From the NCBI GenBank assembly GCA_002436015.1, contig DIXJ01000007.1, positions 38,186 to 102,185 of the forward strand: 64,000 bases of DNA, in the 5' to 3' direction. The notes under the pieces were generated by a model that was not told the DNA's origin, made no database searches, and saw nothing but the letters and a program-made list of their open reading frames with translations. The stretch's first letter is position 1. Each line of letters opens with the position of its first letter. Of this stretch, positions 16,592 to 25,232 are shown in pieces. The stretch comes from Synergistaceae bacterium UBA6083. Lineage in GTDB: Bacteria > Synergistota > Synergistia > Synergistales > 79-D21. The position numbers and the translations under genes were made by a program.

Positions 16592-18478
16592 ATGAGAGAC
16601 ATTGGAAAAATTCGAAACGTTGCGATCATTGCCCATATCGACCACGGAAAGACCACTCTGCTGGACTCGGTTTTCCGCGCGGCACGCGTGTTCCGTGAAA
16701 ACGCGAAGGTCGAGGAAAGAGTCATGGACAACAACGAGCTGGAACGGGAAAGAGGCATCACCATCCGCGCCAAGCACTGTTCGGTGGAATGGAAGGACAC
16801 GCTCATCAACATCATCGACACTCCCGGCCATGCGGATTTTTCGGGCGAAGTCGAAAGGGTCCTTTCGATGGTGGATTCGGTGCTTCTGCTTGTCGATGCC
16901 AACGAAGGCCCAATGCCCCAGACCCGGTATGTCCTGATGCGCGCCTTAAAGGCAGGCTTGAAGCCGATCGTCGTGGTCAACAAGGTCGACCGTCCGAACG
17001 CTTCGGTCCAGAGCGCGCTCAATGCGACCTTCGACCTCTTTTTCGAACTTGGCGCAACAGAGGAACAGGCTGATTTTCCCGTTCTTTACGGATCGGGTCT
17101 CCACGGCTGGTTTGTCCGTGACCTGGAGCGGGACGAGCACACGGGGATGGACGCCCTTTTTGAAACGATCGTTGAAAATGTCGCTCCTCCGTCGGGCGAC
17201 CCTGAAAAACCCTTCCTCCTGCAGTCCACCACGCTGGCCTGGAACGACTACATCGGCCGCATCGGGTGCGGGAAGGTCCTGCAAGGTCGAGTCAAGGTGG
17301 GAGACCCGATCCTGCGGACCGGTACCGCCTGGAAAGGCCACGACCGAAAGGATTGGGAAGTCTCCGGGCGGGAGAGTGCAAAAGTGACCCATCTCTGGGT
17401 GACACACGGTCTCCAGCTTGTCGAGGCGGAAGAGGTCGGGGCCGGTGACGTAGTGTGGATCGCGGGACCTGAGGAAATCCAGATCGGCGACACCCTTGCC
17501 GCCGCGGAAACGCCGGATATCGTGCTGGCTCCCCTGACGATCGAGGAACCGACCGTATCGATGTTCTTCCTCGTGAACACGGGTCCCTTTTCAGGGAAGG
17601 AAGGGCGTGCCGTAACGCTCAGGCAGATTCGCGACCGCCTGATGAGGGAGGCCCGGGTCAACGTAGCCCTCAGGGTGGAAGATCTCGGTCGCCCCGACGG
17701 GATCAAGGTTTCCGGCCGCGGGGAACTGCACCTTGCCATCCTGATCGAGGAAATGCGGCGGGAGGGCATGGAGTTCTGCGTGTCCAGGCCTGAAGTCATT
17801 ACCGACAGGGATTTCGAGGGGAATCTTCTCGAACCGATCGAACAGTTGATCATCGATGTTCCAGAGGAACACCAGGGTGTCGTCATTGAAAAGGTGTCGA
17901 AGCGAAAGGGCGAGTTCACGAGCGTCCAGAACCTGGGAACGGGACTTCTCCGACTCGAGTTCAACATTCCCACGCGTGGCCTTATCGGGTACAGGAACGA
18001 GTTCCTTACGGATACCCGCGGCCTGGGAATCATGTCGTCCCGCTTTATCGGCTATGACCTGTGGCGAGGCGAGGTGACCGGGCGAAGCAGGGGTTCGCTG
18101 GTGAGCATGGACACTGGTGAAGCGACGAGCTACCAGCTCGAAAACCTCCAGGAACGCGGAACCCTTTTCGTTTCGCCGATGGAAAGAGTTTACGAAGGGA
18201 TGGTCGTCGGTGAACATGCGCGGACAAACGACCTTCCCTGCAACCCGACCAAGAAGAAGCACGTGACCAACCATAGGTCGGCTACGAAAGACAACACGGT
18301 CATCCTGGATGTCCCTCGCCGACTGACCCTTGATACCGCGCTGGAATGGATTGCCGAGGACGAACTCGTGGAAGTCTCCCCCCTCTCCGTGCGCGTCAGG
18401 AAGATAATCCTGAACCACGATGCCCGCAAAAAGGCTTCCCGGCGGGGAGCCGGGGCCGGGGACGAGGACGCCGCTTAG
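16592..18478 (+). CDS. typA: Translational GTPase TypA/BipA
   Basis: 628 residues, slightly longer than the usual 605-615. The GTPase domain carries all G motifs: AHIDHGKTTLLDSV (G1), RGITIRAKHCSVEW (G2), IDTPGHADFSGEV (G3) and VVNKVDRPNA (G4). The EF-G-like domains and the BipA-specific C-terminal domain follow, with GRGELHLAILIEEMRREGME and NHRSATKDNTVILDVPRRLT. It binds the ribosome and helps 50S assembly under stress. The last 20 residues are a basic tail beyond the family core. The iron alcohol dehydrogenase gene follows 17 bases later. Confidence 0.97.
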   Translation: MRDIGKIRNVAIIAHIDHGKTTLLDSVFRAARVFRENAKVEERVMDNNELERERGITIRAKHCSVEWKDTLINIIDTPGHADFSGEVERVLSMVDSVLLLVDANEGPMPQTRYVLMRALKAGLKPIVVVNKVDRPNASVQSALNATFDLFFELGATEEQADFPVLYGSGLHGWFVRDLERDEHTGMDALFETIVENVAPPSGDPEKPFLLQSTTLAWNDYIGRIGCGKVLQGRVKVGDPILRTGTAWKGHDRKDWEVSGRESAKVTHLWVTHGLQLVEAEEVGAGDVVWIAGPEEIQIGDTLAAAETPDIVLAPLTIEEPTVSMFFLVNTGPFSGKEGRAVTLRQIRDRLMREARVNVALRVEDLGRPDGIKVSGRGELHLAILIEEMRREGMEFCVSRPEVITDRDFEGNLLEPIEQLIIDVPEEHQGVVIEKVSKRKGEFTSVQNLGTGLLRLEFNIPTRGLIGYRNEFLTDTRGLGIMSSRFIGYDLWRGEVTGRSRGSLVSMDTGEATSYQLENLQERGTLFVSPMERVYEGMVVGEHARTNDLPCNPTKKKHVTNHRSATKDNTVILDVPRRLTLDTALEWIAEDELVEVSPLSVRVRKIILNHDARKKASRRGAGAGDEDAA

Positions 18479-18495
18479 GCGTCATGGGGGGCAGG

Positions 18496-19647
18496 ATGAA
18501 AGGTTTTGTCTTTAACGCGCCGACAACGGTCGTTTTCGGCAGCGGATCGATCGCTTCCATAAGCGGGCAGGTTTCGAGGCTGGGCTGCAAGAATCCTCTT
18601 GTCATCACCGGTCCCAGGATCGGGTCTTCTTCCTTGCTCGATGAACTGAGGCGTCCCATGGAAGAATCGGGACTGGAGTTTAGGGTCTACGACCGAGTGA
18701 GTCCCGAACCCCCTGCAGAAACCATCGCAGAGGCTGTCAGCGTCATCCGGCAGGGAGGATACGACCTTTTGGTTGGTTTCGGGGGCGGCAGCACGATGGA
18801 TTTCGCGAAGATTGCCTCGATCCTCGCTGTTCACGACGTCCTGATAGAAGATATGGCTGGGAATGACCGGGTCCCCGCAAAGGGACTCCCGACGATCATG
18901 GTGCCCACGACATCCGGGAGCGGATCGGAAGTCTCTCCCGTTGCGGTCCTCTCCTTTCCCGACCAGGGGATGAAGAGGGGGATTGCAAGCCGTCGCCTCA
19001 TTCCCGATGCTGCGCTGGTGGATCCCGCCCTGACCCTCGGGCTCCCTGCCGAGATCACGGCCAACACGGGAGTGGATGCCCTGATCCACGGGGTGGAATC
19101 TTTCCTGTCGGTCAAGGCGAATCCCCTGAGCGAGAACCTTTCGCTAATGGCTTGCGAGAACATCGCCAGGAACCTGGTCCGGGCCGTTCGCTCCGGCGGC
19201 GACCTCGAGGCAAGGGAGGGAATGTCTCTTGGCAGCCTGACGGCCGGTTTGGCTTTCTCGATGGCAGGGACTGCGGCGGTGCACGCCCTGGCGTATCCTC
19301 TCGGGGGCCAATTCCACGTTCCGCACGGAGCGGCCAACGCCGTCATGCTGCGGCCGCTTCTTGAATTCAATCTTCCCGCTTGCCGGGAACGGTTCGCACG
19401 CCTGGCGATGGCTTTCGGCGTCGCTATTCCGGGGGATTTGCAGGGATCTTCGGAAGCCTTCATCAGGCTCGTGATCGACCTGAGCGAAAAAGCCGGGGTC
19501 AAGACGCACCTCAGGGATCTCGGCATTCCCAGGGAAGCCCTCGCCACGATGGCGGAAGCTGCGATGGAAGAAGTCCGCCTTCTCGAGAACAACCCGCGTG
19601 TGCTGACCCGAGAAGACGCGGAGCGGCTCTACTCCGAAGCCTGGTAG
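18496..19647 (+). CDS. Iron-containing alcohol dehydrogenase
   Basis: 383 residues from the ATG at 18496 (MKGFVFNAPTTVVFGSGS). This matches the family start and sits after GGGGGGCAGG; a second ATG at 18484 has no ribosome site. NAD(P) binding is shown by GFGGGSTMDFAKI and TTSGSGSEVSP. The iron ligands are the Asp and His of NTGVDALIHGVESF and the two His of HALAYPLGGQFHVPHGAANA. It would interconvert an alcohol and an aldehyde or ketone during fermentation. The substrate cannot be told from sequence. It probably shares a transcript with typA. Confidence 0.92.
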   Translation: MKGFVFNAPTTVVFGSGSIASISGQVSRLGCKNPLVITGPRIGSSSLLDELRRPMEESGLEFRVYDRVSPEPPAETIAEAVSVIRQGGYDLLVGFGGGSTMDFAKIASILAVHDVLIEDMAGNDRVPAKGLPTIMVPTTSGSGSEVSPVAVLSFPDQGMKRGIASRRLIPDAALVDPALTLGLPAEITANTGVDALIHGVESFLSVKANPLSENLSLMACENIARNLVRAVRSGGDLEAREGMSLGSLTAGLAFSMAGTAAVHALAYPLGGQFHVPHGAANAVMLRPLLEFNLPACRERFARLAMAFGVAIPGDLQGSSEAFIRLVIDLSEKAGVKTHLRDLGIPREALATMAEAAMEEVRLLENNPRVLTREDAERLYSEAW

Positions 19648-19649
19648 CC

Positions 19650-20396
19650 CTACTCCGTCCCGGTTTTGCAGCCTTCCGCGAGGATGGGCCCGATCTGCTC
19701 CAGTATTCGGGCGGTATGGGATCCCCTCCAGAAAATCCGTTCGCATGAAGGGCAAGTATGGAAGGAATCATAGAAAAGACGGGTCATGGGCTGGAGTCGG
19801 TCCATGACCTTCTCTTTTTCGACCGGGACAAGAAGCGTGTTGCACCGTACGCACCGCGTAAAGGGCTTTGCGAGGCAAGCCAGGCCATACTGGTGAACGA
19901 CTTCAGCCAGCTGTTCCCACGGCTCTTCGCTGCGGACCAGGCAACCGAAAAGCACGATGCGCCGCTTCAGGAGGTTCCTGTCCCTGGAGAGGACGACGCG
20001 GTTCTCTTCCCACGCCCGGAGGGTGATGCCCCTATCATCAAGTCCCGGGTCCATGATCGTGTCGAAACCCAGTAGGCGGAGCAGTTTCCCTACTCCGGCC
20101 ACATTGATGTCCGCGATGAAAGCGGCACCGATGGCAGGATGCGCCTGCCCCGCCTGTTTCCAGGGAAACGGTCGCGGCGGGGTGTGGGGGAAGGCATCGA
20201 CCCTGTCATCAAACTCAACGGGGGCAAGGAGGCCTGACTCCCGGCCATTCACGGCCAGCCTTCCTATTTCCGTGTGGGGAATCCCCAACGTTTCAATGAG
20301 ATCCTTCGCCGCTCTCGGGAAAGCCCGGCGTGGAGGCGGGCTTGTCCTTTTGTCCAGGAGTTCGGCCAAGGATTCGTGAAAGATGATGTCGGGCAT
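19650..20396 (-). CDS. Mut7-C RNase-domain protein with N-terminal ubiquitin-like domain
   Basis: 248 residues. Residues about 1-75 look like the Mut7-C ubiquitin-like domain (FPRAAKDLIETLGIPHTEIG). From about 88 on is the Mut7-C PIN-like RNase domain: FIADINVAGVGKLLRLLGFD, then ENRVVLSRDRNLLKRR. A zinc ribbon ends it with CVRCN and CPSCERIFWRGSH. Family members are thought to act on RNA; no substrate is known here. It is convergent with the dehydrogenase gene (2-bp gap) and divergent from recD2. Confidence 0.85.
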   Translation of the reverse strand: MPDIIFHESLAELLDKRTSPPPRRAFPRAAKDLIETLGIPHTEIGRLAVNGRESGLLAPVEFDDRVDAFPHTPPRPFPWKQAGQAHPAIGAAFIADINVAGVGKLLRLLGFDTIMDPGLDDRGITLRAWEENRVVLSRDRNLLKRRIVLFGCLVRSEEPWEQLAEVVHQYGLACLAKPFTRCVRCNTLLVPVEKEKVMDRLQPMTRLFYDSFHTCPSCERIFWRGSHTARILEQIGPILAEGCKTGTE

Positions 20397-20451
20397 TCAA
20401 TTCGCTCCCCTCTCACTTGTCCTGGCAGGGACTGGGTGGGAAAATGGCCCC

Positions 20452-22626
20452 ATGCCTGAAAAAAACAGCGGAAACGCGAGCTTGCAAGGAGAAATCGAGA
20501 GGATCACCTACCGCGATGAGAAGACCGGATATAGCGTGATCCGCCTGAGGGTAGCGGGAACGACCAAGCCCGTCACGGTTGTGGGAATCCTTCCCGTCGC
20601 GTCGATCGGGGAAGCGCTCTCCCTGCTGGGTGACTGGGTGGTCCACCCCCGCTTCGGGAAGCAGTTCCAGGCTCGTTCCTGTCGGCCTTCCGTACCGGTA
20701 ACGGCTGCCGGTATCGAGCGCTACCTCGGAAGCGGGGCCATCAAGGGTGTCGGCCCGGTGACGGCGAGGAGGATCGTCCAGGAATTCGGGGAAAAGGCCC
20801 TTGAGATCCTTGATCGAGAGCCTGAGAGCGTTGCCCGCGTAAGCGGAATTGGCAAGGCGCGGCTGAACGTGATCAAGGCCGGGTGGAAAGCAAGGACCGT
20901 TGCCAGGGAAGCCCTGCTTTTCCTGTATTCGGTCGGGGTGAGTGCAGGCCTCGCCGAAAAAATCCAGCGCCGTTACGGCGACTTCACCGTTGAGCGAATA
21001 AGGGAGAACCCGTATCGTCTTGCCGAAGAGGTCTGGGGCATCGGTTTCCTTACCGCCGACCGCATCGCGGCCCAGATGGGCTTCGCACCGGACTCCTCCT
21101 TCCGGGTAGATGCCGGCATCCTTCACACGCTTCGGACCCTTTCCGAGGCTGGTCACCTCTACTCCCCCCTCCCTGAACTCCTGTCCCGCGCTTCCGGGCT
21201 CCTTGGCGCGGAACCTGGAACCCTTCGAGAGGCTATCGCCAGGGGCGTTGATCGAAACGAACTGGTCCTTGAGGAGCGGGGAGGGGAAGAGGCCGTTTAC
21301 CTCATATCCTCCTACCGCGCGGAAAAGCACGTTGCCCATTGCCTGAAGGTCCTGCTTTCCTCGCCCCCGCCCCGTGAACGTGAAGGACTCGGGGGTACCT
21401 TTGCAGATTTTGTCCGCCAATACCCGGTTCGCCTGTCCGAGAAACAGGTTGAAGCCCTTCACCTCTCGCTGGAAGGAAGGGTCCTCATCGTCACGGGAGG
21501 TCCAGGAACGGGCAAGACGACTCTCGTAAAGGCGATCCTTAAGCTCCATGAAAGCCATAAGGAGAGAATTTTCCTTGCCGCTCCCACGGGCCGCGCGGCA
21601 AAGCGCTTGCAGGAGACCGCAGGGCAAAGCGCCAAGACCGTTCATCGGCTCCTTGAGTACAAGGTCCAGGACGGTACATTTGCCCGTTGTGCGGAAAATC
21701 CACTGGCCTGCGACCTCCTGGTTGTAGACGAAGTTTCGATGCTCGATACACAGATGGCAGCCCACCTTTTGGATGCGGTTCCGCCGGGGGCTTCCCTCAT
21801 CCTGGTCGGCGATGCGGATCAACTCCCGTCAGTGGGTCCCGGGAACGTCCTCAAGGAATGCATCGATTCTGGAGTGATCCCCGTAGTGGAGCTCAATGAG
21901 ATATTCCGGCAAAGCAGGGAAAGCCTGATCATTGTCAACGCGCACCGGGTAAAGGAAGGGCTCATGCCGCTCTTTGCCGGCGAAGCGGAGGCCAGGAAGG
22001 GGTTCCATTTTATCGCAGAAGAGAACCCGGAAAAGGTGGCCCTGAAGGTTTGTGAACTCGTGTCCAGCACTCTACCGCAACGTTTTGGCCTTGACCCGCT
22101 TGAGGACATCCAGGTGCTCTGCCCGATGCACAAGGGGGAGTCCGGCGCAATTGCCCTTAACGATAGCCTCCAGGAAGCTCTAAACGGTCAATCCGCAGGG
22201 TTTCAGTGCGGAGGAAAAACTTTCCGGATCGGCGACAGGGTCATGCAGGTCAAGAACGACTACGAGAAGGATGTTTTCAATGGGGATATCGGCAGGATCA
22301 TAGGAATCGACGAGGAAGAGCAGGTCTTGGCGATCGCGTTTGACGGGAGAGTGATCCCCTATGTTTTCATGGATTTGGACCAGGTTATCCCCGCTTACGC
22401 GATCACCGTCCATAAGTCCCAGGGGTCCGAGTACCCGGCCGTCGTCATCCCGTTGACGACGCAACATTATCTTATGCTCCAGAGAAATCTTCTCTACACG
22501 GCCCTTACCAGGGCGCGTCGCATTGCCGTCATTGTCGGAACTAAAAAAGCCCTTGCCATTGCCGTCAAGAACGATAAAGTCCAGTTGCGATGCAGTCGAC
22601 TAGCCCTTCGTTTGAGCCAGCCGTGA
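20452..22626 (+). CDS. recD2: RecD2-type ATP-dependent DNA helicase
   Basis: About 724 residues from the ATG at 20452 (MPEKNSGNASLQGEIERITY); the frame opens at 20383, but that would run into the divergent gene. The N-terminal OB-like region and HhH repeats (IKGVGPVTARRIVQEFG, VARVSGIGKARLNVI) are typical of the long RecD2 branch. Helicase motifs follow: Walker A VTGGPGTGKTTLVKA, Walker B LLVVDEVSMLDTQM, VGDADQLPSVGPGNVL, and the C-terminal YAITVHKSQGSEYPAVV and LLYTALTRAR. It is a 5'-3' helicase of recombination and repair that works without RecBC. Confidence 0.95.
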   Translation: MPEKNSGNASLQGEIERITYRDEKTGYSVIRLRVAGTTKPVTVVGILPVASIGEALSLLGDWVVHPRFGKQFQARSCRPSVPVTAAGIERYLGSGAIKGVGPVTARRIVQEFGEKALEILDREPESVARVSGIGKARLNVIKAGWKARTVAREALLFLYSVGVSAGLAEKIQRRYGDFTVERIRENPYRLAEEVWGIGFLTADRIAAQMGFAPDSSFRVDAGILHTLRTLSEAGHLYSPLPELLSRASGLLGAEPGTLREAIARGVDRNELVLEERGGEEAVYLISSYRAEKHVAHCLKVLLSSPPPREREGLGGTFADFVRQYPVRLSEKQVEALHLSLEGRVLIVTGGPGTGKTTLVKAILKLHESHKERIFLAAPTGRAAKRLQETAGQSAKTVHRLLEYKVQDGTFARCAENPLACDLLVVDEVSMLDTQMAAHLLDAVPPGASLILVGDADQLPSVGPGNVLKECIDSGVIPVVELNEIFRQSRESLIIVNAHRVKEGLMPLFAGEAEARKGFHFIAEENPEKVALKVCELVSSTLPQRFGLDPLEDIQVLCPMHKGESGAIALNDSLQEALNGQSAGFQCGGKTFRIGDRVMQVKNDYEKDVFNGDIGRIIGIDEEEQVLAIAFDGRVIPYVFMDLDQVIPAYAITVHKSQGSEYPAVVIPLTTQHYLMLQRNLLYTALTRARRIAVIVGTKKALAIAVKNDKVQLRCSRLALRLSQP

Positions 22627-22635
22627 GCCTCCTGG

Positions 22636-23109
22636 CTAGATAGATTCAAAGAGTTCGGCAGGCGAAATGGAAAGGGACAGGGTCCAACCCCCCCGCCCTT
22701 CCCTCTCGAGTCGCAAGACCCCTCCCGGAGCGATCCTGAATGAATCGGCATCGGCCCGGCCGCAAACAAGCAGGCTAGCCAGTCTTGGCAGAAACGGCGA
22801 GTGTCCTGCAATGAGCAGGTCACTGGACATCTGTGCCAGTTCTTCAGCCACGGGCCCTGGTTCATCCTTGGGGGCAAAGCCTTTTCTTGACTCGGCCTTC
22901 GCGGCCAACCCCATTTCTTCGATCAGCCTCTCCGCGGTTTGCCTGGCCCGGAGTTTGTCGCTGCATAGAAAAGCTCGTGGCCGGGCACCGATGCCCTTCA
23001 GGAACTGCCCCGTCAGGGCCACCTCCTGGATGCCGCGCGCAGAAAGCGGCCTATCCGGGTTCACTGTTTCGTCAACGGCTTCGCCGTGGCGGACGAGGAA
23101 AAGGATCAT
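22636..23109 (-). CDS. sixA: SixA-like phosphohistidine phosphatase
   Basis: Histidine-phosphatase superfamily protein, 157 residues from the ATG at 23109 (MILFLVRHGEAVD), chosen because the RHGEA catalytic motif stands at the N-terminus and GGGGAG lies upstream. Other active-site parts are CSDKLRARQTAERL and IAGHSPFLPRLAS (second catalytic His). Size fits SixA, which removes phosphate from phosphohistidine in phosphorelay proteins. No partner kinase is encoded nearby. The start lies inside the end of the cyclase-family gene (38-base overlap). Confidence 0.85.
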   Translation of the reverse strand: MILFLVRHGEAVDETVNPDRPLSARGIQEVALTGQFLKGIGARPRAFLCSDKLRARQTAERLIEEMGLAAKAESRKGFAPKDEPGPVAEELAQMSSDLLIAGHSPFLPRLASLLVCGRADADSFRIAPGGVLRLEREGRGGWTLSLSISPAELFESI

Positions 23110-23842
23110 TGGACTCTCTCCCCCCTTCAATCCGGATTCCCAAAGCCTCCGATGAATCCTTGCATTCGGGAACAGGATCCCGTATCACCGCCCTGCAGGG
23201 AGTTCCCTCCACCCCCCGTGTTTTAAGGGGGAAAGCATGAAGGAAGGCGATCCTGTTCCTTACAGTGTAAAGATTTACGAGCCCTTCGAGTAGAAGTATT
23301 TCCTTCAGGCAAAAGAACAAGTTGACTTCAAAATTTTGCGACTTCCTTGATTCAAGACCGACTGAATCGATTCCAATAAGGCGAAAAGAGGTCTGATCAG
23401 CCAGGAAAATTGCCGCATCAGGTGAAAGTCCGGGGCGCCTTTCAGGGTCGAGGACTCCATTCACCAGGACTTCGTCCATATGCCCCGTGCGGAGGATCAG
23501 TATGGTCAAAGCCCTCTCATCAGGATGGATCAGAGCCTGTAGGTCTTCCGCCGTCGTGTCGACTCCCCGCTTTTCTAGATCGATGATGAGGCATGGCCCT
23601 TCAAAAGTTTCGATGGGAAAAAGGTCAATCGTCTTTCCACGCTCAAGGAAATAGTGCGGTCCCTGGATGTGGGTCCCGGATTGGGTGCAAAGGGATAGAT
23701 CGTAGACGAACTCCCTGTTATTCCCGGTAACGCGGTTGTGCGGCCCGTTTTTCGATAAGGCCGGGTTGCCGGGGAAGACAAAGCCTTCCAGGTACTGGGA
23801 AACGTCGACCAGACGGAAAATGGGAAACGGGCTCAGGACCAT
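23072..23842 (-). CDS. Cyclase-family (kynurenine formamidase-like) protein with altered metal site
   Basis: 256 residues. The fold signature is clear: VDVSQYLEGFVFPGNPALS, TQSGTHIQGPHYF, LILRTGHMDEVL, FRLIGIDSVGLES and EILLLEGLVNL. In the family the metal site reads HxGTHxDxPxH with another His before the last motif. Here the first His is Gln, the Asp is Gln, and the later His position (FEVNLFFCLKE) is Asn. So the canonical Zn/Mn amidohydrolase site is mostly lost. The function is unknown. It overlaps the unknown gene upstream and sixA downstream. Confidence 0.75.
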   Translation of the reverse strand: MVLSPFPIFRLVDVSQYLEGFVFPGNPALSKNGPHNRVTGNNREFVYDLSLCTQSGTHIQGPHYFLERGKTIDLFPIETFEGPCLIIDLEKRGVDTTAEDLQALIHPDERALTILILRTGHMDEVLVNGVLDPERRPGLSPDAAIFLADQTSFRLIGIDSVGLESRKSQNFEVNLFFCLKEILLLEGLVNLYTVRNRIAFLHAFPLKTRGVEGTPCRAVIRDPVPECKDSSEALGIRIEGGRESNDPFPRPPRRSR

Positions 23843-24429
23843 TTCAGCTTGTTTTGTTCCTGGATGAAGGCTTCGACCTTTTGGTATTCCTCGTGCTCCC
23901 GCTCGATCTCCCGTCGCCGCTCATCAATCTTGCGTTCAAGGGTTTCCATCAAGCGCTCGTTGAATTCCTTTGCATCGTGGTTGACCAGGTCCGTGTAGAA
24001 AGCAAGTGATTCCACCTCGCGCCGGACCCGGTCCGAGGCATTGTCGATGGGGATTGACAGGACAACATTGCCGTCAGCCAGGTCTCCGGTCGGGGCAGGT
24101 CCGTTCGTGCGTGTGGGGATGTAATCAAAAAGGGATTCGGGCCCGATGTAGGGGATCGAAATGAGCACGTGGCTCTTGTAGATCGGAACGGGACGGCCGT
24201 TTTTCTCTACACGCCCAATTTCGAGTTTTTTCAGTTCGGAAAGTTTCATTCTTTTCAGGTCCAGATCGATATGCCCGATGCTGTACCGCCGGTAGAAGGA
24301 TTCGATGCTTTTCTGCCTGCCGATTTCCACGACATCGGGGAGGTCCAGCCTTTTCACGTCTTCCTCGATTTCACTGAAAATCATGGAAAAGCGCTCTTCA
24401 ATCTTCTTCTCGGAAAAAAACGTTTTCAT
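23833..24429 (-). CDS. Conserved-looking protein of unknown function with C-terminal coiled coil
   Basis: 198 residues that I do not recognise. A charged N-terminal helix (FSMIFSEIEEDVKRLDL) is followed by a mixed alpha/beta middle (about 50-135, including VPIYKSHVLISIPYIGPESL and NVVLSIPIDNASD) and a C-terminal coiled coil (about 150-190, dense in Glu, Arg and Lys). There is no signal peptide or membrane helix. The ATG has GAGGGG upstream. It is the first gene of a three-gene overlapping set with the cyclase-family gene and sixA, which suggests a shared, unidentified role. Confidence 0.75.
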   Translation of the reverse strand: MKTFFSEKKIEERFSMIFSEIEEDVKRLDLPDVVEIGRQKSIESFYRRYSIGHIDLDLKRMKLSELKKLEIGRVEKNGRPVPIYKSHVLISIPYIGPESLFDYIPTRTNGPAPTGDLADGNVVLSIPIDNASDRVRREVESLAFYTDLVNHDAKEFNERLMETLERKIDERRREIEREHEEYQKVEAFIQEQNKLKWS

Positions 24430-24501
24430 TCATTTTCCCCTCTTCCGTGAGCTTCTTCATCCATTCAAGATTAGCACAAGGAAGCTCCGGATGGGGATAA
24501 C

Positions 24502-24535
24502 AAAAAAGCGCAGTCCCATATGGAAAGGGCTGCGC
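24502..24535 (-). terminator. Terminator downstream of tRNA-Sec
   Basis: On the minus strand GCGCAGCCC pairs with GGG-a-CTGCGC around a nine-base loop, followed by six T residues. It lies 12 bases past the encoded CCA end of the tRNA. Confidence 0.85.
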
Positions 24536-24546
24536 GGGCGATTTCG

Positions 24547-24644
24547 TGGCGGAGGCGTGTGGGAATCGAACCCACCGAGGCGGCCGCAGAGCCACCCCCG
24601 CCGGGTTTGAAGCCCGGGGTCATCACCAGACAGCACTCGCCTCC
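24547..24644 (-). tRNA. selC: tRNA-Sec (anticodon UCA)
   Basis: 98 nt including an encoded GCCA end. The acceptor arm GGAGGCG pairs with CGCCTCC. The anticodon arm CCGGG-CTTCAAA-CCCGG places TCA at 24610-24608, reading UGA. A long variable arm (GGTGGC against GCCGCC) and a T arm GTGGG-TTCGATT-CCCAC complete it. The long variable arm, extended D region and UCA anticodon identify it as the selenocysteine tRNA. The eighth acceptor pair expected in bacterial tRNA-Sec would be A-A here. It is served by SerRS (gene at 7859-9130) and needs SelA, SelB and SelD, which are not in this window. Its 5' end is only 12 bases after the sigma-factor stop, so it probably shares that transcript. Confidence 0.95.
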
Positions 24645-24656
24645 GTGATTGCTAGC

Positions 24657-25232
24657 CTATTGTAGGGAATGGTCCGGTTCCTGTCCAGACGATTGAACGT
24701 TTTCCGCATTGAAGGGATTTTCACGAAGGAACCGGGCTTTGCCCCTGATGCGGGTCAGCGCGTTTTCGACCTTTTTCGGTGCCCAGTCAAGCAACTCGGC
24801 GGCACCCGTACATGAACCTGTGTAAAGGTAAGCTTCCATGCAGATCAGTTCGAAGGGGCTCAGGAGGCTGAAAAGGGAGTTTCTTGCCAAATCCATGTCG
24901 ATTTCCTCATCCGGTCGGGGTTCAAAGGCGAGAGCCTCCATCTCATCATCCGTTAAGGAGAAGGATGGACGCAGGCGACGTAGGTAGGAAATCATGCGGT
25001 TCCTGGCGCAGCGACGGGCGAAAGCGGCAAAGGGCCCCCTTTCGGGATCGTAGGAAGAAGACGCCAGGATCAGGCTGAGAAAACCCTCCTGGACAAGGTC
25101 TTCCCTGAGATTTGGATCCACGGGGGCAAGGGCCCGGGCGATCCTCCGGATAAGAGGGGTCATCTCTACAAGGACATTCTCTTCGAAGCCTTCTTGCCGG
25201 GTCTTGTCTCCGCTTTCCAAGTTAATCGACAA
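24657..25232 (-). CDS. Sigma-70 family RNA polymerase sigma factor, SigH-like
   Basis: 191 residues. Region 2 is visible in LREDLVQEGFLSLILASSSY, FAAFARRCARNRMISYLRR, and region 4 in LLSPFELICMEAYLYTGSC followed by KVENALTRIRGKARFL. The last segment matches the SigH (Spo0H) style KSIDNALQRVKRK better than the SigF/SigG style. Small alternative sigma factors of this type control stationary-phase or competence genes in other bacteria. No anti-sigma gene is adjacent. The first codon appears to be TTG inside the end of pdp, so the exact start is uncertain. Confidence 0.82.
   Translation of the reverse strand: MSINLESGDKTRQEGFEENVLVEMTPLIRRIARALAPVDPNLREDLVQEGFLSLILASSSYDPERGPFAAFARRCARNRMISYLRRLRPSFSLTDDEMEALAFEPRPDEEIDMDLARNSLFSLLSPFELICMEAYLYTGSCTGAAELLDWAPKKVENALTRIRGKARFLRENPFNAENVQSSGQEPDHSLQ

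Noticed and set aside
20413..21822. 469-codon open frame antisense to recD2
   Set aside because: It is a mirror of a GC-rich gene with helicase motifs on the other strand; it has no recognisable domain and no ribosome site.
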